Shown: positions 1-9,850 of the stretch, piece by piece
Layout: each line of letters starts with the position of its first letter
How positions within the stretch are numbered: position 1 is the first letter of the stretch
NCBI RefSeq assembly: GCF_001698205.1
Contig: NZ_CP016591.1
Span: forward strand, 2,542,001-2,606,000
Direction of reading: 5' to 3'
Length of the DNA: 64,000 nt
Source: Tsuneonella dongtanensis
GTDB lineage: Bacteria > Pseudomonadota > Alphaproteobacteria > Sphingomonadales > Sphingomonadaceae
The notes under the pieces: model-generated
The model's input: the letters and a program-made list of their open reading frames with translations, nothing else
Databases searched by the model: none
Told to the model about the DNA's origin: nothing
Made by a program: the position numbers and the translations under genes

Positions 1-119
1 GCGTCGATGACATCGTCGCGCAGGGCATAGACCGCGGCGTTGTACCAGTCGTACGGCTTGGCCGCGCGCTCGTTCTTGCCCACCCGATGCCGCAGTACCC
101 TGACTATCCGCTGTTCCAT
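1..119 (-). CDS. glgP: Glycogen/alpha-glucan phosphorylase, N-terminal fragment
   Basis: Only the first 39 codons lie in the window; the frame is open to base 1. It starts at ATG (complement of 117-119). The fragment contains a VGKN stretch followed by a DWYNAAVYALRDDVID-like block, which resembles the N-terminal region of glycogen/maltodextrin phosphorylases, where the segment reads roughly GKD...RDWY.A.A.A.RD. These PLP enzymes release glucose-1-phosphate from alpha-glucans. The gene faces away from malQ, which acts on the same substrates, and this supports the call. The catalytic and PLP-binding parts are outside the window, so the family assignment rests on a short similarity and on context. 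Confidence 0.6.
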   Translation of the reverse strand, partial: MEQRIVRVLRHRVGKNERAAKPYDWYNAAVYALRDDVID

Positions 120-146
120 GTCTAGTTGGCCGCCCCTGTTGTTGCA

Positions 147-163
147 GGCCGCGCGAAGCGGCC
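147..163. other. GC-rich hairpin between glgP and malQ
   Basis: GGCCGC (147-152) and GCGGCC (158-163) form a perfect 6-bp stem around the loop GCGAA. It lies in the divergent spacer between the two glucan genes. It has no T-run, so it is not a canonical terminator. No clear promoter hexamers were found in this 180-base spacer. Confidence 0.35.
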
Positions 164-301
164 AGTCGTTGCCTTTGCGTACGCCCCATGGACCATTCGG
201 CTCATCCGGGTTGGCCGAGTGTGGACCGAATGTCGACTCGCATACGATTGCGCTATGCTGCACTGCATCAAAAACAGTTGCCAGCGTTGCTTTCCCGGTC
301 G

Positions 302-2305
302 ATGCAGAAGCATCGCCATTTTCCAATCCCTTGCCGAGACGAGGAAACAATCGAGCCGTTGCATCAACTTGCCGCAGACTGCGGCATCGCCCGCGAGTGG
401 CGTGACGTCGACGGTCGTTCGCACGTTGTGCCGGATTCCACGCTGGAAGCGATCGTCGAAGCCTTGGGGCACGATCCGCTTGAGGATCCGCGTAGCCGGA
501 ATCGGGAAACGGACAGGCTCGCCCCGATGCTCGTCGCCGATATCGGGGAGAGCCTGGCACTGCCTTTCTTGCCGGAAGGCGTCGCAGCGACCGCCGAGGA
601 CGGCCGGATCGTCGAACTCAGGACGGAGGGCGCATCGCTCGTCGCTCCCGGGGAGCCGGGTTACTACGACCTCGACTTCGGCAGCGAGCGGTGTCGTCTG
701 GCCGTCGCACCGCATCGCGCTCCCGGTTTCCGGTCCCGCGGCATGTGGGGTGCCGCCGTACAGATCCCCGCCCTGCGGACACCGGCCGATGGGCCCTTCG
801 GCGACTTCGCCGACCTCGCGGCGGCGGTTCCGCACTTTTCTGCCCAAGGCGCTGCGGCATTGGCGATCAATCCGGTCCATGCGCTCTTTCCGGGAGAGGG
901 GCGCAATTTCAGCCCCTATTCGCCGTCGAGCCGGCTGTTTCTCAACGGCGCGATGGCGAACCCGTCTCTCGCGGGCCTGCCGCCCTTCCCGCAAGCTCGC
1001 GGCGAGCAGCTGATCGACTGGCAAGCGGCCCTGCCGCAGCGGCTCCGGCACCTTCGGGACGTGTTCGACACGCTCGAACCCGAAGCCGTCACGCGCGTTT
1101 TGTCAGACCCTGGTTCCCAAGACGCGACCCTGCGGCGCCATGCGCTGTTCGACGCGCTCTATTGCCATTTCGATAGTGACGGGACCGGCGGCTTCCACGA
1201 CTGGCCCGTCGCTTATCGCGATCCGGGATCGCCGCAGGTTGCCGCATTTGCCGCAGCTCATGCTCGAGAGCTGGACTTTCACCTGTTCGTCCAGTGGCTT
1301 GCGCGCGCAGGACTAGCGGCCTGCCAAGCCGCCACGGTCGAAAACGGCATGGCCGTCGGGCTCATCGCGGACCTTGCGGTCGGTGTGCACCCCGGGGGTA
1401 GCGATTGCTGGAGCCTCGGACCGGCGATGTTGGCGGGGCTCAGTGTCGGTGCGCCGCCCGACCCGCTCGGACCGCAAGGTCAGAACTGGCACCTCAGCCA
1501 GTTCTCTCCCCAAGGCTTGAAGCGCACCGGGTATGCGCCGTTCATCTCCATGCTCCGCGCCGGCTTTGCGGCGGGCGGCGGGCTCCGCGTCGACCATGCG
1601 TTCGGCCTCGAGCGGTTGTGGGTCATCCCGTCCGGTGGGGGCGCGACCGATGGAGCGTACCTGTCCTATCCGCGGCACGATCTCGTCAGGTTGCTGACGC
1701 TCGAAGCCTACCGGGCGCAGTCGGTGGTCATCGCGGAGAACCTCGGCACCGCGCCCTTCGGATTTGCCGAGTACATCGCCGACCGCGGCCTGATGGGCAT
1801 GGACGTGCTGTGGTTCCAGCGTGCCGCAGACCATGGATTCATCGGCGCGCACGACTATTCCCCCGACAGCGTCGCGATGAGCGGTACGCACGATACGCCC
1901 ACCGTCGCAGGCTGGTGGAGCGGGCGCGACCTTGACTGGGCCGAGCGCTGCGGTCGCCTGCCACCGGGGATCGACAACGACCAGGCGAACGCGATCCGCG
2001 ACTGGGACAGGGGGCTCCTGTGGTCGACCGTCGGCCGCACAGGCGCCAGACCGGCACCCGAGCAACCGTCGGACGCGGTCGATGCCGTGATCGCGCACAT
2101 AGCATCATCGCCCTCTCCGCTGGCGATCGTGCCGCTCGAAGATCTGATCGGTGACGAGGAACAGCCCAATCTTCCAGGCACGGTCACCGAGCATCCCAAC
2201 TGGCGGCGGCGGCTACACGAACCGATCGGCGCAGTGCTTCAAGAACCGACTGTTGCCGCGCGAGCCGCGACCCTTTCGGCCCGGTCTCCAGCGCCTGAGA
2301 CCTGA
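302..2305 (+). CDS. malQ: 4-alpha-glucanotransferase (amylomaltase, GH77)
   Basis: A GH77 disproportionating enzyme that moves alpha-1,4-glucan segments between maltodextrins in the cytoplasm. The three acidic catalytic motifs are visible in order: GGLRVDHAFG (nucleophile Asp), VIAENLG (acid/base Glu) and GTHDTPTVAGWW (transition-state Asp). With the ATG at 302 the protein has 667 residues, within the family range. The frame stays open upstream to 188, but that extension is arginine-rich and unlike the family, so 302 (M-Q-K-H-R) is preferred; no strong ribosome binding site settles it. The gene lies divergent from the phosphorylase gene, which points to a shared glycogen/maltodextrin role. 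Confidence 0.9.
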   Translation: MQKHRHFPIPCRDEETIEPLHQLAADCGIAREWRDVDGRSHVVPDSTLEAIVEALGHDPLEDPRSRNRETDRLAPMLVADIGESLALPFLPEGVAATAEDGRIVELRTEGASLVAPGEPGYYDLDFGSERCRLAVAPHRAPGFRSRGMWGAAVQIPALRTPADGPFGDFADLAAAVPHFSAQGAAALAINPVHALFPGEGRNFSPYSPSSRLFLNGAMANPSLAGLPPFPQARGEQLIDWQAALPQRLRHLRDVFDTLEPEAVTRVLSDPGSQDATLRRHALFDALYCHFDSDGTGGFHDWPVAYRDPGSPQVAAFAAAHARELDFHLFVQWLARAGLAACQAATVENGMAVGLIADLAVGVHPGGSDCWSLGPAMLAGLSVGAPPDPLGPQGQNWHLSQFSPQGLKRTGYAPFISMLRAGFAAGGGLRVDHAFGLERLWVIPSGGGATDGAYLSYPRHDLVRLLTLEAYRAQSVVIAENLGTAPFGFAEYIADRGLMGMDVLWFQRAADHGFIGAHDYSPDSVAMSGTHDTPTVAGWWSGRDLDWAERCGRLPPGIDNDQANAIRDWDRGLLWSTVGRTGARPAPEQPSDAVDAVIAHIASSPSPLAIVPLEDLIGDEEQPNLPGTVTEHPNWRRRLHEPIGAVLQEPTVAARAATLSARSPAPET

Positions 2306-2408
2306 CCCCGGCGGCAAACTTTAGGGTCGCAAAGGCCTTTTGCCATCGAAACCTCGGACGGGCTATGCCATCGGGCCGGCAACCGCTTTACGAGTGACCG
2401 CTTTCTCC

Positions 2409-3323
2409 ATGTCGTCCCCGCTTACCCACCTCCAGCGCCTCGAGGCCGAGAGCATCCACATCATGCGCGAGGTGGTGGCCGAGGCGGAGCGCCCGGTCAT
2501 GCTCTACTCGATCGGCAAGGACAGCGCCGTCATGCTGCACCTTGCTAGAAAAGCGTTTTTCCCCGCGCCGCCGCCCTTTCCCCTGCTTCACGTCGACACG
2601 ACCTGGAAGTTCAAGGACATGTACGCCCTGCGCGAAAAGGCCGCGCGTGAGGCGGGCATGGAGCTGCTGGTCCATCGCAATCCCGAGGCCGAGGCGCAGG
2701 GGATCAATCCCTTCGATCACGGCCCGCTCCATACCGACATGTGGAAGACGCAAGGCCTCAAGCAGGCGCTCGACCACCATGGCTTCGATGCGGCTTTCGG
2801 CGGCGCCCGGCGCGACGAGGAAAAGAGCCGCGCGAAGGAGCGCATCTTCAGCTTCCGTACCGCCAGCCACGCATGGGACCCGAAGAACCAGCGCCCCGAA
2901 CTGTGGAACCTCTACAACGCGAAGAAGCGGAAGGGTGAGAGCATCCGCGTCTTCCCGCTGTCGAACTGGACCGAGCTCGACATCTGGCAGTACATCATGG
3001 CCGAGGGCATCGAGATCGTACCGCTCTATTTCTCCGCCCGCCGACCGACCTACGAACACGAAGGCGGGCTGTTCATGGCCGACGACATCGAACGGCTCGA
3101 ACGCGTTCTCGGCCGCCGCCCGGAAATCACCGAACGGTCAATCCGCTTCCGCACGCTCGGGTGCTTCCCGCTGACCGGAGCGGTCGAAAGCGAGGCCAGG
3201 ACCCTGTCCGAAGTCGTGCAGGAGATGTTGCTCACCACCACCAGCGAGCGGCAGGGCCGGGTCATCGACAAGGATGGCGGTGACGCGTCGATGGAGAAGA
3301 AGAAGCAGGAGGGCTACTTCTGA
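2409..3323 (+). CDS. cysD: Sulfate adenylyltransferase subunit 2 (CysD)
   Basis: The small ATP-sulfurylase subunit, which makes adenosine 5'-phosphosulfate (APS) from sulfate and ATP together with the CysN GTPase. Near the start an [20 protein letters not shown] segment gives the PP-loop (SxGKDS) nucleotide site, followed by HVDTTWKF and [16 protein letters not shown], which are typical of CysD. The ATG at 2409 gives 304 residues, close to the 302 of the E. coli protein; the frame extends to 2340 but that leader is not family-like. The stop overlaps the next start (TGATG), so translational coupling with cysNC is likely. Confidence 0.95.
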   Translation: MSSPLTHLQRLEAESIHIMREVVAEAERPVMLYSIGKDSAVMLHLARKAFFPAPPPFPLLHVDTTWKFKDMYALREKAAREAGMELLVHRNPEAEAQGINPFDHGPLHTDMWKTQGLKQALDHHGFDAAFGGARRDEEKSRAKERIFSFRTASHAWDPKNQRPELWNLYNAKKRKGESIRVFPLSNWTELDIWQYIMAEGIEIVPLYFSARRPTYEHEGGLFMADDIERLERVLGRRPEITERSIRFRTLGCFPLTGAVESEARTLSEVVQEMLLTTTSERQGRVIDKDGGDASMEKKKQEGYF

Positions 3324-5242
3324 TGAGCGGCCCCGCCTACCGGACCGAAGCGATCGTCGCGGAGGACATCGACGCCTATCTCGACGCCCACCAGCACAAG
3401 ACGATGCTGCGGTTTATCACGTGCGGCAGCGTCGACGACGGCAAGTCCACGCTGATCGGGCGCCTGCTCTACGACAGCAAGATGATCTTCGAGGACCAGC
3501 TCGCCGCACTGGAAAACGACAGCAAGCGGGTCGGCACGCAGGGACAAGACATTGATTTCGCTCTGCTTGTCGACGGCCTGGCGGCAGAGCGCGAGCAGGG
3601 CATCACCATCGATGTCGCATATCGGTTCTTCGCCACCGAAAAACGCAAGTTCATCGTCGCCGATTGCCCGGGACACGAGCAGTACACGCGCAACATGGTC
3701 ACCGGAGCCTCCACCGCCGACCTCGCGTTGATCCTGATCGACGCGCGCAAGGGCGTGCTCGTCCAGACCCGGCGGCACAGCTACCTGTGTCACCTGCTGG
3801 GCATCCGGAACATCGTCCTGGCCGTCAACAAGATGGATCTCGTCGCCTATTCGCGTGATGAATTCGACAGGATCGTCACCGAATATAGCCATTTCGCCAA
3901 GAGCATCGGTATCGAGAGCTTCACCGCGATGCCGATCTCCGGCTTCAAAGGCGACAATATCACCGCGCTATCGACGAACACACCCTGGTACACCGGTCCG
4001 ACGCTGGTCGAGCACCTTGAAACCGTCGAGGTCGACAGTGCGCGCCATGCGGAGAGTCCGCTGCGCATGCCCGTGCAGTGGGTCAACCGCCCCAACCTCG
4101 ACTTTCGCGGATTTGCCGGTCTGATCGCGAGCGGCTCGGTCAAGCCGGGCGACGCGATCCGCGTGCTGCCTTCGGGCAAGACCAGCACGGTCAAGTCGAT
4201 CGTCGCATTCGGCGGGGACCTCGAAAGCGCGCAGGCGGGGCAATCGGTCACGCTGACGCTCGAGGACGAGGTCGACTGTTCGCGCGGCAGCGTGATCGCA
4301 GCAGCCGATGCGCCGCCCGAGGTATCCGACCAGTTCGAAGCCACCATCGTCTGGCTCGACGACGAAGCACTGCTTCCCGGGCGCGGTTACTGGCTGAAAC
4401 TGGCGACCCAGACGGTCACCGCCACCATCGCCGAGCCGAAATACGAGATCAACGTCAACGACCCGTCCGGCGCGGGGGCCCATCTCGCCGCCAGTACGCT
4501 CGATTTGAACGCGATCGGCGTCGCCGAGGTGACCACCGACCGGCCCATCGTGTTCGAGCCCTACGAGCAGAATCGCGCGCTCGGCGGGTTTATCCTGATC
4601 GACAAGGTCAGCAACCGCACGGTCGGCGCGGGCATGCTCCATTTCAGCCTGCGCCGCGCGCAGAACGTGCACTGGCAGGCGACGAGCGTCGGCCGCGAGG
4701 ACCACGCCGCGCTCAAAAACCAGAAACCGCTGGTGCTGTGGTTCACCGGGCTTTCGGGTTCGGGCAAGTCGACCATCGCCGACGCGGTCGAGAAGCGGCT
4801 CAACCTCATGAACCGCCACACCTTCCTGCTCGACGGGGACAACGTGCGCCACGGGCTCAACAAGGACCTGGGCTTCACCGAGGCCGACCGGATCGAGAAC
4901 ATCCGTCGGATCGGCGAGGTGGCGAAACTGATGGCCGACGCCGGCCTCATCGTGCTCACCGCCTTCATCAGCCCGTTCCGCGCGGAGCGCCAGATGGTCC
5001 GCGACATGCTGCCCGAGGGCGAGTTCGTCGAGATCTTCGTCGACACCCCGCTCGAAGTCGCCGAAGCGCGCGACGTCAAGGGGCTCTACAGGAAGGCGCG
5101 CGAAGGCAAGCTCAAGAACTTTACCGGCATCGACAGCCCCTACGAGCCGCCCGAGAACCCCGACATCGTGGTGAACACGGTCGAGACCAGCCCGGACGAA
5201 GCGGCCGAAGCGATCATCCGCAAGCTGCTTCCGCTGCGATGA
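3323..5242 (+). CDS. cysNC: Bifunctional sulfate adenylyltransferase subunit 1 / adenylylsulfate kinase (CysN-CysC fusion)
   Basis: A 639-residue fusion. The N-terminal EF-Tu-like GTPase has G1 GSVDDGKST (about residues 35-43), G3 [12 protein letters not shown] and G4 NKMD, and drives APS formation with CysD. The C-terminal APS kinase begins near residue 470 with the P-loop GLSGSGKST and has [15 protein letters not shown], and makes PAPS from APS. Fusions of this type (NodQ/CysNC) are common in alphaproteobacteria. The start codon overlaps the cysD stop by one base. Both halves keep their key motifs, so a complete sulfate-to-PAPS route is encoded by two adjacent genes. Confidence 0.96.
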   Translation: MSGPAYRTEAIVAEDIDAYLDAHQHKTMLRFITCGSVDDGKSTLIGRLLYDSKMIFEDQLAALENDSKRVGTQGQDIDFALLVDGLAAEREQGITIDVAYRFFATEKRKFIVADCPGHEQYTRNMVTGASTADLALILIDARKGVLVQTRRHSYLCHLLGIRNIVLAVNKMDLVAYSRDEFDRIVTEYSHFAKSIGIESFTAMPISGFKGDNITALSTNTPWYTGPTLVEHLETVEVDSARHAESPLRMPVQWVNRPNLDFRGFAGLIASGSVKPGDAIRVLPSGKTSTVKSIVAFGGDLESAQAGQSVTLTLEDEVDCSRGSVIAAADAPPEVSDQFEATIVWLDDEALLPGRGYWLKLATQTVTATIAEPKYEINVNDPSGAGAHLAASTLDLNAIGVAEVTTDRPIVFEPYEQNRALGGFILIDKVSNRTVGAGMLHFSLRRAQNVHWQATSVGREDHAALKNQKPLVLWFTGLSGSGKSTIADAVEKRLNLMNRHTFLLDGDNVRHGLNKDLGFTEADRIENIRRIGEVAKLMADAGLIVLTAFISPFRAERQMVRDMLPEGEFVEIFVDTPLEVAEARDVKGLYRKAREGKLKNFTGIDSPYEPPENPDIVVNTVETSPDEAAEAIIRKLLPLR

Positions 5243-5252
5243 GGCCGCCGCG

Positions 5253-5984
5253 ATGAACGATGCCCAGCTCGCCGCACACCTCGCCGCCGACGCCGGACGC
5301 ATCCTGCTCGAAGTGCGCGACAGCGGGAAACATCACGGCAAGGACCTGGGCCGCGCAGGCGATGCCGAGGCGAACGCGGTGCTCGTAGCTGCCCTGCGCG
5401 ACCTCCGCCCGGATGACGGGCTGCTGTCCGAAGAGGAAAAGGACAACCCGGCGCGGCTTTCCAGGAAGCGCGTGTGGATCGTCGACCCGGTCGACGGCAC
5501 CCGTGAATACGGCGAAGGCCGTACGGACTGGGCCGTGCACGTCGCGCTGGCGATCGATGGCCGGGCCGAAATCGGCGCGGTCGCCCTGCCCGGTCTCGGC
5601 CTCGTGCTCCGCAGCGACGAGCCGGGCGAACTGCCGCCCGCCGACCCTCGCCCACGCATGGTCGTCAGCCGGACCCGGCCGGCGAAGGAAGCCGTGGCGG
5701 TGTGCGAGGCGCTTGGCGGCGAACTGCTCCCGATGGGGAGCGCCGGGGCCAAGGCGATGGCGATCGTCCGCGGCGAGGCTGAAATCTACCTTCACACCGG
5801 CGGCCAGTACGAATGGGACAGCTGCGCCCCTGTCGCCGTGGCGCGGGCCCACGGCCTGCATTGTTCGCGCGTCGACGGTTCTCCGCTGATCTACAACCGG
5901 GCCGACACCTACATGCCCGACCTGCTGATCTGCCGCCCCGAATGGGCCGAGCGCGTGCTGGCCGAGGTCGCCCGACTTGCCTGA
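5253..5984 (+). CDS. cysQ: 3'(2'),5'-bisphosphate nucleotidase (CysQ)
   Basis: An inositol-monophosphatase-fold enzyme of 243 residues that hydrolyses PAP, the by-product of PAPS use, to AMP. The metal-binding signature is visible as LLSEEE followed by [13 protein letters not shown], and a later [18 protein letters not shown] segment is the second family motif. It starts 10 bases after the cysNC stop, so it belongs to the same transcription unit and would remove or recycle the nucleotide left after PAPS consumption. The 3' end overlaps purU by 8 bases. Confidence 0.92.
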   Translation: MNDAQLAAHLAADAGRILLEVRDSGKHHGKDLGRAGDAEANAVLVAALRDLRPDDGLLSEEEKDNPARLSRKRVWIVDPVDGTREYGEGRTDWAVHVALAIDGRAEIGAVALPGLGLVLRSDEPGELPPADPRPRMVVSRTRPAKEAVAVCEALGGELLPMGSAGAKAMAIVRGEAEIYLHTGGQYEWDSCAPVAVARAHGLHCSRVDGSPLIYNRADTYMPDLLICRPEWAERVLAEVARLA

Positions 5985-6831
5985 CGAACTGGTCCTGCGC
6001 CTGTCGTGCCCGGATCGCTCCGGCATCGTCGCGCGCGTGTCGAGCTACCTCGCGGCCGCGGGCTGCAACATCCTCGACGCCCAGCAGTTCGAGGATCGGC
6101 TCGGCAACCGCTTCTTCATGCGCGTCGTGTTCGATCCTGCCGATGGCTCTGCGAGCGAGTTGCGCGAAGGATTCGCCCCGATCGCGGCGGAATACGGCAT
6201 GGACTGGGACCTGCGCGACCGGTCCGCGCCGCCCAAGGTCATCATCCTCGTTTCGAAGTTCGATCACTGCCTGGTCGACCTGCTCTACCGCAAGCGCATC
6301 GGCGAGATCGACATGGACATCGTCGCCGTGATCTCGAACCATCCTGCCGATCCCGACCATCCGCTGATCACCCCCGGCATCCCGTTCCATCACTTGCCGG
6401 TCACGCCGGGCACCAAGCCGGAGCAGGAAGCGCAGGTCCGCGCGATCATCGAGGAGACCGGGGCCGACCTCGTGGTCCTCGCCCGCTACATGCAGATCCT
6501 GTCGGACGACATGGCACGGTTCCTGTCGGGCCGGTGCATCAACATCCACCACAGCTTCCTGCCCGGGTTCAAGGGCGCCAAGCCCTATCACCAGGCCTAC
6601 GAGCGGGGCGTGAAGATGATCGGCGCGACGAGCCACTATGTCACCGCCGACCTCGATGAAGGCCCCATCATCGCGCAGGACGTCGAGGCGATCAGCCACC
6701 GCGACACTCCCGAAGACCTCGTGGCCAAGGGTCGCGACGTCGAACGGCGCGTCCTCGCCCGGGCGGTCAGGATGCACCTCGAAGGCCGCGTGTTCCTCAA
6801 CGGCAGCCGCACGGTCGTTTTCGCGAGCTGA
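5977..6831 (+). CDS. purU: Formyltetrahydrofolate deformylase (PurU)
   Basis: It hydrolyses 10-formyl-THF to THF and formate. An N-terminal ACT domain (residues about 1-80, starting [20 protein letters not shown]) precedes a formyltransferase-fold catalytic domain with [20 protein letters not shown] and [20 protein letters not shown], typical of PurU. The length of 284 residues fits the family. The start appears to be TTG at 5977, inside the last codons of cysQ, because no ATG lies in frame near the beginning of the ACT domain. Linkage of purU to a sulfate-activation operon is not usual; the shared logic is unclear. Confidence 0.92.
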   Translation: MPDELVLRLSCPDRSGIVARVSSYLAAAGCNILDAQQFEDRLGNRFFMRVVFDPADGSASELREGFAPIAAEYGMDWDLRDRSAPPKVIILVSKFDHCLVDLLYRKRIGEIDMDIVAVISNHPADPDHPLITPGIPFHHLPVTPGTKPEQEAQVRAIIEETGADLVVLARYMQILSDDMARFLSGRCINIHHSFLPGFKGAKPYHQAYERGVKMIGATSHYVTADLDEGPIIAQDVEAISHRDTPEDLVAKGRDVERRVLARAVRMHLEGRVFLNGSRTVVFAS

Positions 6832-6842
6832 TCTTCGCCCGC

Positions 6843-8372
6843 TCAGTTCGTCTGGCGCGGGGCGTCGATCGTCAGTTCGAACGGCCCGAGCGGCATTTCG
6901 GCCTGGTCGAACACGTTGCAGATCGGTGCCGCGTCCCAGCAATAGCGCACGAGCACGGGGCGCGATCCGTCGGGGACCGCAACCACGATGCCCTCCGACG
7001 AGAAACGTGCATCGGCGAAGCTGCAACTGGTGCCCGCGGCATCCTCGCACAGCATGAACGGCCCCGGACGTCCCCATGAGGCTGCAAGGAGAGGCCCCTT
7101 CGCCGAAGATATGGAAATCTCGACCCCGTCGCCGACGCGGAGCGCGGACACGGCCTCGGGAGGTCGATATGCCTCCGGCTTGCCATAGGCCAGCTTGAGC
7201 AATGCTGCGCCAGCGCGCTGTCCCACGGGCCTTTTCATCGTCGGATGGATGTCGAGCCGTTCGCTTACGTCGGTGGTCACGACCAGCTCGGTGGCCGGAT
7301 CGTCGCGCGCGACCTGCCTCTGGGCTTCCCTGACAGCGGCCCAGTCGTCGTTGTCGGCTTTACCGGCAAGCTTGCCGAAGCCCGCAAGCTGAACGACCAC
7401 GAACGGGACCTTCGCCCCCAGCCGGCCACGCCAGCCGGCGATCAGGGCTTCGAGCAGGCCGCGATAACTCACGGTGGTTTCGGCGTTGTTCGCTTCGTTT
7501 TCGCCCTGGTACCAGATCACGCCCGCCACCCGTGTCGGGCCGAGCGGGGCGATCATGCCGTTGAAGAGGTTGGCATACCCCTCCTTCCCCTTGCGGGTCC
7601 GGGCCGGGTTGGGGCGCGATTCCCACAGGTCGTTCAGGGTCGCGCCATACCTGGCCTGCGCCGCTTCCGGATCGCGGCGAAATGCATCGAGCACGGCAAG
7701 CTGCTCGTCCATCCCGCCGGCCCTCGCGATCCCTTCATAGGGCAGCCACGCCCTGATCGGCGTGCCGCCCCACGCCGAAGCGATCAGGCCCACCGGAACC
7801 CGCTCGCTCCTGGCGATCTCACGTCCCGTAAACAGGCAGACGGCCGAAAAGTCGGCCCAGCCGTCCGAAGCCTTCTTCCACTTCGCGTCCTTGCCGAAGC
7901 GGGCTCGTTCGACCTGCGCACTGGCCTCGGGCACGGTGAGCAAGCGGATCCGCTGGTCGACTGGCATCCGGCGATCTTCCGGACGCAGCGCCGAGGCTGA
8001 CATCTTCCATGCCATGTTCGACTGGCCCGAACACAGCAGGACCTCGCCGATCGCGATATCGGCAACCTCGAATTGGCCGCCCGCTTTCGACACCGAGAGC
8101 GTCAGGCCGTCCGCTGCCTCGCGGGAAGGAAGCTCCAGTCGCCAGGTACCGTCCGGGCGGACCGTGGCCGTGCCCGTGTCGTCGCCCAGCCTGGCCGTGA
8201 CCTCGGTTCCGGGCCGGCCCGTGCCCCAGACCGGTATCGCCTGTCCTCGCTGAAGGACCATGCCGTCCGAAAACGGCGCGCCGATGGAGAAACTCCCGTC
8301 CTGCGCCGACGCCGGGACTGCCAGCAGAGCACTCGCGCCGAGTGCGAGCAGCGCCGACAGGATTCGGACCAT
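6843..8372 (-). CDS. Secreted sialate O-acetylesterase-family esterase
   Basis: A 509-residue protein with a clear signal peptide (MVRILSALLALGASALLAVP, cleavage likely after ASA). A beta-sandwich segment (GAPFSDGMVLQRGQAIPVWG) is followed by the SGNH/SASA hydrolase part: LCSGQSNMAWKM supplies the nucleophile Ser block and VIWYQGENEANN the second conserved block. The family removes acetyl groups from sialic acids or plant polysaccharides; the actual substrate cannot be read. ATG at 8372 has a GAGG ribosome binding site about 7 bases upstream; a TTG two codons earlier is less likely. No glycan-degradation genes lie next to it. Confidence 0.85.
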   Translation of the reverse strand: MVRILSALLALGASALLAVPASAQDGSFSIGAPFSDGMVLQRGQAIPVWGTGRPGTEVTARLGDDTGTATVRPDGTWRLELPSREAADGLTLSVSKAGGQFEVADIAIGEVLLCSGQSNMAWKMSASALRPEDRRMPVDQRIRLLTVPEASAQVERARFGKDAKWKKASDGWADFSAVCLFTGREIARSERVPVGLIASAWGGTPIRAWLPYEGIARAGGMDEQLAVLDAFRRDPEAAQARYGATLNDLWESRPNPARTRKGKEGYANLFNGMIAPLGPTRVAGVIWYQGENEANNAETTVSYRGLLEALIAGWRGRLGAKVPFVVVQLAGFGKLAGKADNDDWAAVREAQRQVARDDPATELVVTTDVSERLDIHPTMKRPVGQRAGAALLKLAYGKPEAYRPPEAVSALRVGDGVEISISSAKGPLLAASWGRPGPFMLCEDAAGTSCSFADARFSSEGIVVAVPDGSRPVLVRYCWDAAPICNVFDQAEMPLGPFELTIDAPRQTN

Positions 8373-8612
8373 GGGCAACCCCTCGTTTCGACGCGATCCT
8401 GGGAAACAGTTGTGCTTCCCGGACGGTGGCTATCCGTCACGCGTTATGCACCTCCGCACGGGATGGTCCACTCAAGATTCCATCCGCTTGCATGGGCCGC
8501 GCACCATGCCGCCCGCGCCCGGATACACCGATGAGGCCCGCGCGATTGGAGGTTAGCCGGAGGCGATCGGTCTCCAAAGGCTCTGACCGCCCCCCAACAA
8601 AGGTGGTTGAAG

Positions 8613-8649
8613 TGGAAGCGGAAGAGGGGCTTAAACTCCCGACACGCGG
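8613..8649 (-). pseudogene. Decayed 3' half of a tRNA-Met gene (candidate attachment-site copy)
   Basis: These 37 bases match the 3' end of the intact tRNA-Met gene (9851-9887) at 31 of 37 positions, in the same orientation and starting with the same CCA end. The T-loop is damaged (TTTAAGC against TTCGAGT) and no anticodon arm or 5' half follows, so no tRNA can form. The geometry, a partial copy of the tRNA 3' end lying downstream of the intact gene, is what tRNA-targeted integration leaves behind. The stop of the DUF3500 gene is only 9 bases away. Confidence 0.8.
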
Positions 8650-8658
8650 CCCAACTGC

Positions 8659-9783
8659 CTACCGGCCATGCGCCTCATCGTAGTGGCGCTTTAGCCAGTC
8701 TGCCCCGTAATCATTCGACGGGTCGCGCAGGATCGAGTGAACGTGATTGAACTGACCGTCACCCGAACTCTCCCGGATGTAGTCGATCACCACCGACGGA
8801 CCCTGCACGCGAAACATGTACCGTCCACTCGGCGCATCGGTCGGTCCCCACCAAGCAAAACGCAAAGTTTCAAGGCCATCGGCTTCGATTGTGTCACGCT
8901 GGCGTGCCGCCGCTTCGTCCGACGCATCACCGAGATATTCGTTGAGCAGCCCCTGCAACATATTTCGCTGGAGGGGATCGAGTTCGGAAGCCTTGATACC
9001 GAACTGCACCTTGTGGCTGTCCTGATTGCCTGGCCCTGCGAAGAGTTCGGCATCGACTTCGCCGGAAACAACTGCCCTCTTCAACTGCTCGGCATCAAGC
9101 GATCCCAGCAGAGCGAGCGCCCGATCCGCTTCGTGCTGTAATAGCCGCCAACCGGCGTAGCGCCCTTGCGGCACCACTTGGGGATTGGCACCGAGAAACA
9201 TCGGCGTGAAAGCGATCTTGCCGCCAGACACGGTGAAGGTGGCAGCGAAATGGTGCCCGGTCACAAGCCAGCCCCAGTCACTGTCGCCCGGATTGCCGAA
9301 GATTTTGACGAAGAATTTCTCCGTGTCATAATTTTCGGCGAAGGCGAGTCCTTGCGCCTTGGGCGGGTCGCCGTCCGGCATTGCTGCAAGCGTCCCTTCG
9401 ACGATTCCCCGAAGCACATCCTCGTGCCACATGATGGTGGCAGTTTTCAGATAGCCTTGGCTCGAAAGAGCCGCCGCCATCATCGCATGAAAGGCCACTC
9501 GCTGCGCGCTTGTCATGTCGGCCACCGACAAGCCCGAGCGCGGAGCCATGCTTACCGGCAGGTTCGACCAACTGGTGCGGGAACGGGTATCGTCGAGGTC
9601 GCCCAGGACGCTCGCTCGCTGCGCCTCGTCGAGGCTCGCGATGAATACCGTCGTCGCATCTCGCATCGCACGAACCCGCGCGTCTTCGAGCGAAGCTCCG
9701 GGCGAGACATGGCCGGAAACGGGAGTGGTGGAAGCCACTGCCAGAAGAGCGGCAACGGCGATGGGTATCGTCAAGGCTTTCAT
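8659..9783 (-). CDS. Secreted DUF3500-family protein
   Basis: A 374-residue protein with a signal peptide (MKALTIPIAVAALLAVASTT). The body shows the pattern of DUF3500 proteins: an MWHEDVLRGIVEGTLA-like region, then DWGWLVTGHHFAATFTVSGG, and a C-terminal HVHSILRDPSNDYGADWL block. The function of the family is unknown. Several conserved His, Asp and Trp residues (GHH, HVHS) would suit a metal or haem site, but this is conjecture. ATG at 9783 is preferred over the adjacent GTG because a GAGGGG box lies 6 bases upstream. It is the only gene between the intact tRNA-Met and its partial copy. Confidence 0.8.
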   Translation of the reverse strand: MKALTIPIAVAALLAVASTTPVSGHVSPGASLEDARVRAMRDATTVFIASLDEAQRASVLGDLDDTRSRTSWSNLPVSMAPRSGLSVADMTSAQRVAFHAMMAAALSSQGYLKTATIMWHEDVLRGIVEGTLAAMPDGDPPKAQGLAFAENYDTEKFFVKIFGNPGDSDWGWLVTGHHFAATFTVSGGKIAFTPMFLGANPQVVPQGRYAGWRLLQHEADRALALLGSLDAEQLKRAVVSGEVDAELFAGPGNQDSHKVQFGIKASELDPLQRNMLQGLLNEYLGDASDEAAARQRDTIEADGLETLRFAWWGPTDAPSGRYMFRVQGPSVVIDYIRESSGDGQFNHVHSILRDPSNDYGADWLKRHYDEAHGR

Positions 9784-9807
9784 CACTGACCCCTCGGACC
9801 CGTGAAG

Positions 9808-9836
9808 AGCCTAGGACAACTGGCCGCGGCTGACAA
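9808..9836 (-). promoter_or_regulatory. Candidate sigma70 promoter of the DUF3500 gene
   Basis: On the minus strand TTGTCA (complement of 9831-9836) and TAGGCT (complement of 9808-9813) are separated by 17 bases, about 25 bases before the ATG at 9783. The -35 box matches consensus at 5 of 6 bases and the -10 box at 3 of 6. It sits between the tRNA 3' end and the gene, so the islet would carry its own promoter. Confidence 0.4.
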
Positions 9837-9850
9837 ATGAGGAAACGCGA

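Noticed and set aside
188-301. N-terminal extension of malQ
   Set aside because: The in-frame stretch from 188 does not look like GH77 sequence and has no ribosome site; it probably contains the promoter region.
2305-2409. Palindrome AAAGGCCTTT (2331-2340) and flanking complementary bases before cysD as a possible riboswitch
   Set aside because: Too short and simple for any known sulfur-related riboswitch; the 103-base spacer shows no conserved aptamer features I can recognise.
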